Assembly: GCA_003448835.1 (NCBI GenBank)
Contig: DLXM01000023.1
Coordinates: 1 to 6,621 of the forward strand
Origin: Bacteroidota bacterium
GTDB taxonomy: Bacteria; Bacteroidota; Rhodothermia; Balneolales; HLUCCA01
DNA length: 6,621 nt
Reading direction: 5' to 3'
Shown piece by piece: positions 1 through 6,107 of the stretch (its first letter is position 1; every line of letters starts with the position of its first letter). The notes beneath the pieces were generated by a model, which did not search any database, had not been told where the DNA came from, and was given only the letters and a program-made list of their open reading frames with translations. Position numbers and translations under genes: made by a program.

Positions 1-126
1 TTCATCGATAGGGAAATCGATGTTATCATAATTCATATCCCCTGACTTTTTCCGCGAATGGAACATAGTCCTGGATACGAGAACAATAATCAATACCAAT
101 ACAAGAAATCCCAAAAAATATATCAT
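1..126 (-). CDS. N-terminal fragment of a small single-pass membrane protein, function unknown (cut by left edge)
   Basis: Reading leftwards from an ATG at 126-124, 42 codons stay open to the window edge, so the C-terminus is missing. The product begins MIYFLGFLVLVLIIVLVSRT. Residues 2-18 are a strongly hydrophobic stretch without charged residues, followed by R19 and then a basic patch (HSRKK, residues 23-27) and an acidic, polar tail (D30 to E42). This is the pattern of an N-terminal signal anchor with the basic side in the cytoplasm; no lipobox cysteine and no obvious cleavage site are present. No Shine-Dalgarno sequence lies close to the start. It follows the receptor gene in the same direction, but 201 bases separate them, so it probably has its own promoter. 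Nothing in the visible 42 residues identifies a family. The coding call rests on the membrane-anchor pattern and the open frame; the start is the only ATG that keeps the whole hydrophobic segment. Confidence 0.55.
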   Translation of the reverse strand, partial: MIYFLGFLVLVLIIVLVSRTMFHSRKKSGDMNYDNIDFPIDE

Positions 127-273
127 AAGTAAATTGGATAGGCATCCCCGGGAACATCCTTTAATGGGGTTGATTCCTGAATAATTGTTTCCAAATGATT
201 ACGGTAAAATCGGTTTTAATGATTAATCAATTCGACACCAAAGTTTCCGAAAAATAATCAAATCATCCTTTAG

Positions 274-294
274 AAACCATTTTTAAAATGGTTT
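274..294 (-). terminator. Hairpin downstream of the receptor gene, candidate weak terminator
   Basis: AAACCATTTT and AAAATGGTTT form a perfect 10-bp inverted repeat around one central base, starting 34 bases past the receptor stop codon on the minus strand. In RNA this would fold to a stem of about 8 bp with a 5-base loop. The stem is mostly A-U with two G-C pairs, and no clean U-run follows on the minus strand, so it is not a textbook intrinsic terminator. It may only be a transcript 3'-end stabiliser. Confidence 0.35.
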
Positions 295-305
295 TCACTT
301 TCATT

Positions 306-317
306 AAGAATATTCTT
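306..317. repeat. 12-bp perfect palindrome just past the receptor stop
   Basis: AAGAATATTCTT is a perfect 12-bp palindrome beginning 11 bases beyond the receptor stop codon. It sits next to the hairpin at 274-294, so the receptor transcript would carry two small inverted repeats in its 3' end. In AT-rich DNA such palindromes arise by chance fairly often, so a biological role is only a possibility. Confidence 0.3.
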
Positions 318-327
318 TAATAAAGTA

Positions 328-2667
328 TCACAATCTCACTTGTACACTTATTTCATATGTACGGGGACGAGCCATGTATGCCGGTCGTTCGATATAGTAA
401 TAATTAAGTAGGTTCATCACTTTTAGCGTAACTGTGACATTGCCGTTCTCATTATTTCTAAAAAATAATTGGTCAAGTTTTGACGAAACACGTAAATCGA
501 CAACATGTTTATCGTTTGATTCGCTGGCATCTTGTATGAAAATCGAAAAATCAGTATCAACTTTTTCGGGCTCACTCAGATATTGATAATCAACTCCGAC
601 CTGAAAGTGTTTGAACAACGACAGTGATCCCCCGGCAATAAACTGATGGTCTGACCTGTAGGAGAGAGGTTTATTGGAGTTCACATCCTCATGGTCTAAA
701 AAAGTATATCCAAATGTGAAATTATATTTTCCGGATACTTCACTTCCATCAATCGTACTTTCAAAGCCTTTTATACTTGCCTGCGTTAAATTCAAAAACT
801 GAAATGCTATGATCTGTTGCTGGAATTTCGGTTCAATCAGGTTTTTATAATCGTTCTGAAATCCAACTACATCAAAAGTTAACCGCAATGACCTTCGGAA
901 GGAGGTCGTGTATCGAGCGCCGATTTCATATCCCGTACTTTCTTCGGGACGCAGATCCATATTTGGTTCTAAAGGTAGATAATCTGATGAGTTTACAAAT
1001 CGTTCTGAAATTGCCGGAACCCGGAATCCCTGTCCGTAGGATGTGCGTAGCAATAAATTCGGTGTCAACTGAGCTGAAACGTTCAATTTTGGACTCAATT
1101 TACTCGCTATGTCTTGTGTATCAATATGATATGCATCATAACGAAGTCCTCCGGAAACCCGGATTCTGTCCACCGGCATGGTCTCAATCTGGGCAAATAC
1201 TGCATACTCAGGTTGATTTCGAAGGCGTTCATTGTCAGTTCCGATATAGATTTCAGCATCAGTTGCAATCGCATCGGCTGTTCCACCAAAAATCAAACTC
1301 GAATTTGCGACTCCCGGTAGCCACGTAAATTCGGTCTCGGCACCATATCTCAATCCTTTAATCTGTTTCTCTTTGGGTTGTTTACTTCCATCGCTGAATA
1401 AAGGCTGTGATTGAATTCCGTAGGCGCGTCCGCGGATGTGGTAGTAAAACTGATCGTTTACTACATGACGCAGCGTCGGAAGTAGGGTAGCCTGTTGCCC
1501 CATCGTGTAGGATTTTCCATTCGCAGAAAAATTTCCCAGAGCGATTCTTCCATAGCGCAACGGATCGTTTTTTCCGTTCCAGTACAAAAATATTTGATGT
1601 CTGTGATGGCGGAGTACGGTTTGGATATCGATTTGAACGGCATCCGAAACTTTGTAATCTAATTTCAAATAACCCTGGACAGAATATCCTCTTGAATTCT
1701 CGAGATATCCCTGATCTCCAAGATAAATTCCATTAAATCGCAGACCCAACCTGGAATTAACCACATCAGAATACGAAAACTCAGCTCCACCAAAAAACCT
1801 GACATCTCCGGCTTCCTCCCAGTGCCTCTTCCAGATTGAATTTGTTGTGGGTTCATGGATTCCGACAAAAGTACGTATTGCAATCTCAGAATCGGAATCT
1901 ATTGGTTTCGTAATCAAATTTATAACGCCTCCTAAAGCACCACTACCATACAAAGCTGATCCCGGTCCTTTGATAATTTCAACTCGTTGAATTTGCGACA
2001 TTGGGATGGCTGTGAAGCGAATATCGTTCTGATCGGGACCCATTAACGGAGATCCATCCACCAGTAGTAAAACGCGACTCCCGGTACCATAAGAAAATCC
2101 GGTCGACCCACGTACACTCACCTGATTCTCAGAGATAGTAAGTCCGGGGACATACCTGAGTGATTCATCTAATTTCGACAGATTTCTGGAAGAAATTTCC
2201 ATCGCATCTATTGATCTGAAACTCACTGGTACAGTACCGGTCAATTGTGAAATCCGAGAAGCCGTGACAAAGACTTCATCCGAAACGGCAGTAATCTGGG
2301 TTAAAACGATTTGAAGTGTTTCTGACCGATCACGAATCTCTGAAATTAAAAACCTGCGTGATTCAAATCCGACCATGCTCACAATCAATACATCAGTGTT
2401 TAAAACATCGGCCATGAATCTAAATGATCCATCGGTGGTGGATGCGACTCCCTGACGAGTTCGTTCAATGTAGATGTTCACACCGCTGAGCGGATCACCA
2501 TTTTCATCAGATATCTGACCAGCAAATGTCAGATTATCGGCATTTGTTAAAACTTGATACAAACTGGCATCAGCTTCAGATTTTGAAAGTGAATATCCAT
2601 CCCCTGAAAACAATAAAAAGACTAATACCAAAAACAAGAAACTGCAAATGGTGGATTGACGACTCAT
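328..2667 (-). CDS. TonB-dependent outer-membrane receptor with N-terminal carboxypeptidase-regulatory-like domain
   Basis: This 779-residue protein is an outer-membrane beta-barrel that takes up a scarce ligand using energy passed on by TonB-ExbB-ExbD. Seen in order: a signal peptide (hydrophobic residues about 9-20); a carboxypeptidase-regulatory-like beta-sandwich at about 47-123 (AGQISDENGDPLSGVNIYIE, then a TTDGSFRF strand); a TonB-box-like segment DEVFVTA at 130-136; a plug domain at about 145-255 with VSVRGSTGFSYG and RVEIIKGPGSALYG; and a barrel from about 265 to the end, including FRVPAISERF (548-557), an EPNMDLRPEES segment (567-577) and the C-terminal VMNLLNYYYIERP (750-762). The length is normal for this family. 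The FRxP/PNxxLRPE pair resembles that of haem, cobalamin and siderophore receptors, but there is no histidine between the two, which argues weakly against haem. The last residue is Leu rather than the usual Phe, Trp or Tyr. The start ATG has no Shine-Dalgarno sequence but is placed exactly before the signal peptide. It is the second gene of a unit with the lipoprotein gene. Substrate: not determinable. Confidence 0.95.
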   Translation of the reverse strand: MSRQSTICSFLFLVLVFLLFSGDGYSLSKSEADASLYQVLTNADNLTFAGQISDENGDPLSGVNIYIERTRQGVASTTDGSFRFMADVLNTDVLIVSMVGFESRRFLISEIRDRSETLQIVLTQITAVSDEVFVTASRISQLTGTVPVSFRSIDAMEISSRNLSKLDESLRYVPGLTISENQVSVRGSTGFSYGTGSRVLLLVDGSPLMGPDQNDIRFTAIPMSQIQRVEIIKGPGSALYGSGALGGVINLITKPIDSDSEIAIRTFVGIHEPTTNSIWKRHWEEAGDVRFFGGAEFSYSDVVNSRLGLRFNGIYLGDQGYLENSRGYSVQGYLKLDYKVSDAVQIDIQTVLRHHRHQIFLYWNGKNDPLRYGRIALGNFSANGKSYTMGQQATLLPTLRHVVNDQFYYHIRGRAYGIQSQPLFSDGSKQPKEKQIKGLRYGAETEFTWLPGVANSSLIFGGTADAIATDAEIYIGTDNERLRNQPEYAVFAQIETMPVDRIRVSGGLRYDAYHIDTQDIASKLSPKLNVSAQLTPNLLLRTSYGQGFRVPAISERFVNSSDYLPLEPNMDLRPEESTGYEIGARYTTSFRRSLRLTFDVVGFQNDYKNLIEPKFQQQIIAFQFLNLTQASIKGFESTIDGSEVSGKYNFTFGYTFLDHEDVNSNKPLSYRSDHQFIAGGSLSLFKHFQVGVDYQYLSEPEKVDTDFSIFIQDASESNDKHVVDLRVSSKLDQLFFRNNENGNVTVTLKVMNLLNYYYIERPAYMARPRTYEISVQVRL

Positions 2668-2686
2668 ACGATGTACGATTTAATGT

Positions 2687-3121
2687 TTAAGGAAACGGAG
2701 GTGGATTATCAAAGTCTACACGAATGGTGATCTGAACTTCATTCCCTTTGATTTCAAAATCATTATTATTGATTCCACCGGCACGCCAATCGGCAAATAC
2801 ATTCGGACCAAATTGCCATGCGATAGCTGCTCCATAGAATTTTTGGTTCGGTACTTCTTCAAACCGCACGGTTTGTTGTGAAACGCCATATTCAAGCTCC
2901 GCAGAAATCAACATTTCACCGATTCTGGTCAAATCCTCCTCGGTAACTGGCTCAAATTTGAAAGCAACAACCCTTAAATCCTCAAATTGGTCCTGAGGAG
3001 GCCATTCACTGTCATAAATTACATTTACAATTAGTGTGCCTTCCGGATCGACTTCATTTCCAGTTGAATTACACGAAATAATGAAGATTGACACCAGGAA
3101 TAACAAGTATATTTTTTTCAT
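2687..3121 (-). CDS. Small lipoprotein, probable partner of the TonB-dependent receptor
   Basis: The 144-residue product starts [20 protein letters not shown]: two lysines, a hydrophobic core and a lipobox IISC with the lipid-carrying cysteine at position 17, so signal peptidase II should cut before Cys17. The mature part is about 128 residues. After a short polar linker with acidic residues (E23, D25, E27), it alternates beta-strand-like stretches: TLIVNVIYD (29-37), [10 protein letters not shown] (49-58), [19 protein letters not shown] (84-102) and [10 protein letters not shown] (129-138). This suggests one compact beta-sandwich, perhaps of the transthyretin/carboxypeptidase-regulatory type; that fold is inference. 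There is one helical-looking insert ([19 protein letters not shown], 61-79). I do not recognise a named family. It ends 19 bases before the receptor start on the same strand, so the two are almost certainly co-transcribed with this gene first. A role in capturing or presenting the receptor's ligand is plausible from context only. HmuY-type haem lipoproteins are considerably longer, so that identity is unlikely. Confidence 0.85.
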
Positions 3122-3154
3122 ACTTATATTAATTAGTAAAGATTTGCCGTTGTA

Positions 3155-3190
3155 TTGTTATAGTATACTTGAATACAGTTACTCTAACAA
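3155..3190. repeat. Imperfect inverted repeat in the divergent intergenic region, possible operator
   Basis: TTGTTATAG (3155-3163) and CTCTAACAA (3182-3190) are inverted copies with one mismatch in nine bases, separated by 18 bases. Inside lies a second, differently centred imperfect palindrome, GTATACTTGAATAC (3163-3176). The arms overlap the -35 and -10 candidates of the lipoprotein promoter, and the spacer overlaps the plus-strand promoter candidate, as expected of a site for a dimeric regulator. In AT-rich DNA chance cannot be excluded. Confidence 0.35.
3162..3190 (-). promoter_or_regulatory. Candidate sigma70-like promoter for the lipoprotein-receptor unit
   Basis: On the minus strand TTGTTA (3190-3185, 4 of 6 matches to TTGACA) is followed after exactly 17 bases by TATACT (3167-3162, 5 of 6 matches to TATAAT). 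Transcription would start near 3155, leaving a leader of about 34 bases before the ATG at 3121. No match to the Bacteroidota TAnnTTTG -7 element with a suitably placed TTG was found. If the organism uses that alternative consensus, this hexamer match could be chance. Confidence 0.35.
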
Positions 3191-3199
3191 CAGTATAAT
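3169..3199 (+). promoter_or_regulatory. Candidate promoter for the AsmA-family gene
   Basis: A perfect TATAAT (3194-3199) on the plus strand is preceded by TTGAAT (3169-3174) with a 19-base spacer, longer than the ideal 17. Transcription would start near 3206 and give a leader of about 120 bases. The weak point is the spacer and the general AT-richness of the region. A second near-match, TTGTTA (3218-3223) with TTATAC (3243-3248), also has a 19-base spacer and is weaker. Confidence 0.28.
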
Positions 3200-3327
3200 T
3201 TATTCAATTTTTGGATTTTGTTAAATAAACCACTCATTAACATTATACCAAGGAACTATTTTGGCGGCTAGATCATTGATATAGTTGCAATTACTGAATT
3301 CAGCACAACAAGAGAACACTACATTTT

Positions 3328-6081
3328 ATGAAAATTCTGCTACGTACAATTTTGGTCCTTTTTCTGATTATTCTCTTATCGATCGTCGGACTTTTTCTAT
3401 ACCTGAACGATGATAGAGTTCGTGCAATGGTTGTACCACAAATTGAGGAGGCACTTGGACGAGAAGTACAGCTCGACCGGGTCAGTTTTGCGATATTCCG
3501 CACTTTTCCGAATGTCGGACTTGTGATGGAGGGATTTTCAATACCTGAGCAGGACGATACGCTGGCATCATTCCGTGAATTAGTTGTTTCTGTGAAGTTT
3601 TGGCCTCTATTGGATGGGAATTTTGAGGTGAACAGTTTGGATTTAATCGGTGCGCAACTCGCGTATGTCATTTTTCCGGATGGATCCACCAATATGGATA
3701 CATTTTTTGAAGATGCTGATTCAACAGTGACCGCAGATACATCCACAACCCGAATTGATTTAAACTCGATCACAATTACGGATGCCACAATCCATTATAT
3801 AGATATGCAAGGTGATATGTCGGCCGTATTTCGCGATCTCGATGCTGAAATGGATATTGAGATTGTAGATAATATTGTAGTCGAAATGAAATCAACATTA
3901 GGTGGACTTTCGATGACATCGGCCGGTACTGAGTATCTAACTGATTTACCACTTTCACTGGACCAAACGTTTACACTTGAAACCGAAAATGAAGTTTTCA
4001 CTATTGCTGAGGGTAGATTTTTAATACGTGGACTTGCGCTGAATCTGTCAGGAACCATTCGTGACTGGTCTCAGGAAAACCTGATGCTTGACCTTCAATT
4101 TGCATCCAGTTCAGATAATTTCGGTACCCTTCTGGAGTTGATTCCGGATGAATATCAAGCCGAACTTGAGGGAATTGACTCGAGGGGTGCTTTGCAATTA
4201 AGTGGTACGGTAAATGGGGCTTATGGAGACTCATTAACTCCGGATTTCGAAGTCGTTTTGGCAGTACAAGATGGTTTTCTTAAACATCCTGATGCTCAAA
4301 AACCGATTGAAGATGTTCAGATTGATTTAACAGCAAATAATGAACGTGTTCAAATAAATTCATTTTCTGCAAAGGCTGATGCTAATACAATATCATTATC
4401 CGGACTGATTACGGATCCCCTTGATTCAAAAATATCTACATTTGATTTGATTACTGACGCCTTGGTGGATTTATCAACAGTAAAAGAATTTTATCCGATT
4501 AGTGCCGATACCATGGAACTCAGAGGATTGTTTAGATTTAATGGGACTGCCAAAGGTGAAATCGATGCTTTTGAGAATGCAAGGGTAAATGGACAATTGA
4601 CGCTGAATGATGGATATTTGCGCCATTCTTCATTTCCTCATCCGATTGAAAATATTCAGCTTAATTCTGAGTTAACTGCTACAGAATTCAAAATTTTAAA
4701 ATCATCTTTCATATCCGGGACTAACACATTTGAGTCCACCGGAAGTATTCAGGATTACATGGGAGAGATCCCAAATCTAAACTTATTAATAAAAACAACG
4801 CTTAATCTGGATGAAATCGAAGATTATTACTCGCTTGAAGAGTATTTGATTGAAGTGGCAGGTAAAATGCAAGCTGATTTAACACTTCGTGGTCCAATTG
4901 ACGATTTCAATAAGATAAATTTTGTCGGGACTACACGGTTTTGGGATGTTTCTGTTTTGGGAGATAGTCTGCCAGCACCGATTACCGGGGTGAATGGAAA
5001 CTTGAATTTTTCTAACAACCAGGTCGATCTGAGTAATTATACAATGCAAATGGGGGATTCTGATTTTGCGATCGATGGTAGAATGACAAATTGGAAAAAT
5101 CTTTTTGAAGAACCCGGATCAGTTACACCTGCAAGTTTAAATGCAACCTACAAAGCTAAAAAATTAAATATTGATGAATTCGTAGATTGGGATGAAGAAA
5201 ATACGGAACCGGTCCTTATTAAGCTACCAAATTTAGTGAGTCAATTGAATATTAATATTGATTCGGTTATGATTATGGGTATCCCAATTGGCCAAATTAC
5301 AGGACAGGGTTCGACTGATCCGAAATTCATTCGTACCAATAACGCAACAGCTCAACTGTATGGTGGTAAGGCAGTTGGCAATTTTGTGTGGGAGATTTAT
5401 CAGCCGGAATATACGTTTATGCATTTTGTGGGCGGCTTGGAAAACGTACGAGCGGAGGAATTCTTCAAGACATTTCAGATGGGTGGGAAGAGTAAGATTG
5501 CTTCGTATTTGTCAGGTGGATTTAATGCAAAAGTGGATTATAAATCTGGTGTTGGGTCAAATTTTACAGCTGATGCCACAACCATCGTTGCCAATGGTAC
5601 ATTTGGCATAGATCGGGCACGATTAAGAGACCATCCAACACAAAAAGGGATTTCAACCCTGTTAAAAATGCCGGAGTTCAACGATCTTTCGATGGATACC
5701 TGGACAGCAAATTTTACCATTAATAATGGGGTGATGTCGCTTACTAATATGAATTTGACCAGTAAAGATATTGGTATGACGATTAGTGGAACTCAAAATT
5801 TATCGACCGGTGAACTCGATTACGATTTACAGTTACAACTACCCGAAAGACTTGGTACCCGATTAGCCGGAATATTGTCTACGGATGCAGTGAATGCACT
5901 TAAGGACGATGACGGAATAATAATTTTACCGTTGGCCGCAACCGGAAATGTCGATAATCCACGGGTGTCAATTGATTCTGAGGTTGTAGAAAGAATTGTA
6001 ACCGAGTATCTTCGAAAAAGAGGTACCGATAAACTCGAAGATGCAGCAAAAAGGTTGTTAGAGGGAATTCGGGGTAATTAA
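3328..6081 (+). CDS. AsmA-family protein, inner-membrane-anchored with a long periplasmic beta-rich body
   Basis: The 917-residue product starts with an N-terminal membrane anchor (residues 3-26, ILLRTILVLFLIILLSIVGL and following) and then a periplasmic region. Residues about 27-130 match the AsmA N-terminal pattern: VVPQIEEALGREVQLDRVSF, a FPNVGLVMEGFSI strand, LASFRELVVSVKFWPLLDG, and LIGAQLAYVIFPDGSTNMDT. The middle contains three related modules (listed separately). Residues about 725-885 form the C-terminal AsmA_2-like part, with YLSGGFNAKVDYKSG, ATTIVANGTFGIDRARLRDH, a TISGTQNLSTGELDYDLQLQ segment, and AATGNVDNPRVSID. A charged helix ends the protein (886-915). Family knowledge: AsmA, TamB, YhdP and YdbH are related to bridge-like lipid transfer proteins and act in phospholipid traffic to the outer membrane; whether this protein does so is inference. 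The start ATG directly precedes the anchor and lacks a Shine-Dalgarno sequence. It is divergent from the lipoprotein gene and is followed at 26 bases by another gene without a visible terminator. Confidence 0.92.
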   Translation: MKILLRTILVLFLIILLSIVGLFLYLNDDRVRAMVVPQIEEALGREVQLDRVSFAIFRTFPNVGLVMEGFSIPEQDDTLASFRELVVSVKFWPLLDGNFEVNSLDLIGAQLAYVIFPDGSTNMDTFFEDADSTVTADTSTTRIDLNSITITDATIHYIDMQGDMSAVFRDLDAEMDIEIVDNIVVEMKSTLGGLSMTSAGTEYLTDLPLSLDQTFTLETENEVFTIAEGRFLIRGLALNLSGTIRDWSQENLMLDLQFASSSDNFGTLLELIPDEYQAELEGIDSRGALQLSGTVNGAYGDSLTPDFEVVLAVQDGFLKHPDAQKPIEDVQIDLTANNERVQINSFSAKADANTISLSGLITDPLDSKISTFDLITDALVDLSTVKEFYPISADTMELRGLFRFNGTAKGEIDAFENARVNGQLTLNDGYLRHSSFPHPIENIQLNSELTATEFKILKSSFISGTNTFESTGSIQDYMGEIPNLNLLIKTTLNLDEIEDYYSLEEYLIEVAGKMQADLTLRGPIDDFNKINFVGTTRFWDVSVLGDSLPAPITGVNGNLNFSNNQVDLSNYTMQMGDSDFAIDGRMTNWKNLFEEPGSVTPASLNATYKAKKLNIDEFVDWDEENTEPVLIKLPNLVSQLNINIDSVMIMGIPIGQITGQGSTDPKFIRTNNATAQLYGGKAVGNFVWEIYQPEYTFMHFVGGLENVRAEEFFKTFQMGGKSKIASYLSGGFNAKVDYKSGVGSNFTADATTIVANGTFGIDRARLRDHPTQKGISTLLKMPEFNDLSMDTWTANFTINNGVMSLTNMNLTSKDIGMTISGTQNLSTGELDYDLQLQLPERLGTRLAGILSTDAVNALKDDDGIIILPLAATGNVDNPRVSIDSEVVERIVTEYLRKRGTDKLEDAAKRLLEGIRGN
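4270..5082 (+). repeat. Three tandem related modules inside the AsmA-family protein
   Basis: Module 1 starts at residue 315 (DGFLKHPDAQKPIEDVQIDL), module 2 at 428 (DGYLRHSSFPHPIENIQLNS) and module 3 at about 540 (DVSVLGDSLPAPITGVNGNL). The starts are 113 and 112 residues apart. In each, a strand leads to a P-I-x-x-[VI] motif, a strand of about 8 residues, a polar strand (VQINSFSAKA, FKILKSSFIS, VDLSNYTMQM), and a strand ending in a GLI, GSI or GRM segment. Modules 1 and 2 stay alignable for about 97 residues, including VDLSTVKEFYPI against LNLDEIEDYYSL and LFRFNGTAKGEI against DLTLRGPI. The DNA copies have diverged strongly, so the duplication is old. The coordinates cover the start of module 1 to the recognisable part of module 3. 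Confidence 0.75.
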
Positions 6082-6107
6082 TATTCACCAGTTAACGTAA
6101 TACAATT

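Noticed and set aside
888..1328. A 146-codon open frame on the plus strand inside the receptor gene
   Set aside because: It lies wholly antisense to the receptor coding sequence. Its translation has no recognisable domain and a composition typical of a shadow frame, while the minus strand encodes a clear TonB-dependent receptor through the whole span.
328..2667. A SusC-type glycan receptor identity
   Set aside because: SusC-like proteins are usually about 1000 residues with a SusD gene downstream. This receptor has 779 residues, no SusD follows, and the neighbouring lipoprotein is far too small to be SusD.
3036..3224. A 62-codon plus-strand open frame from the lipoprotein gene into the divergent intergenic region
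   Set aside because: The first half is antisense to the lipoprotein signal peptide, and the rest is low-complexity Ile/Tyr/Ser from AT-rich DNA. It also runs through the likely promoter region.
3122..3327. A cobalamin or other riboswitch upstream of the receptor unit
   Set aside because: If the promoter candidate is right the leader is only about 34 bases, and no B12-box-like or other conserved aptamer sequence is visible in the 206-base region on the minus strand.
3300..3788. A 162-codon open frame on the minus strand over the start of the AsmA-family gene
   Set aside because: Its translation is rich in Ser, Thr, Arg and Lys without domain structure, and it is antisense to the well-supported AsmA N-terminus. 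It is a shadow frame.
5288..5611. A 107-codon open frame on the plus strand within the AsmA-family gene, in another frame
   Set aside because: It overlaps coding sequence that continues the AsmA C-terminal pattern without a break, and it shows no family features of its own.
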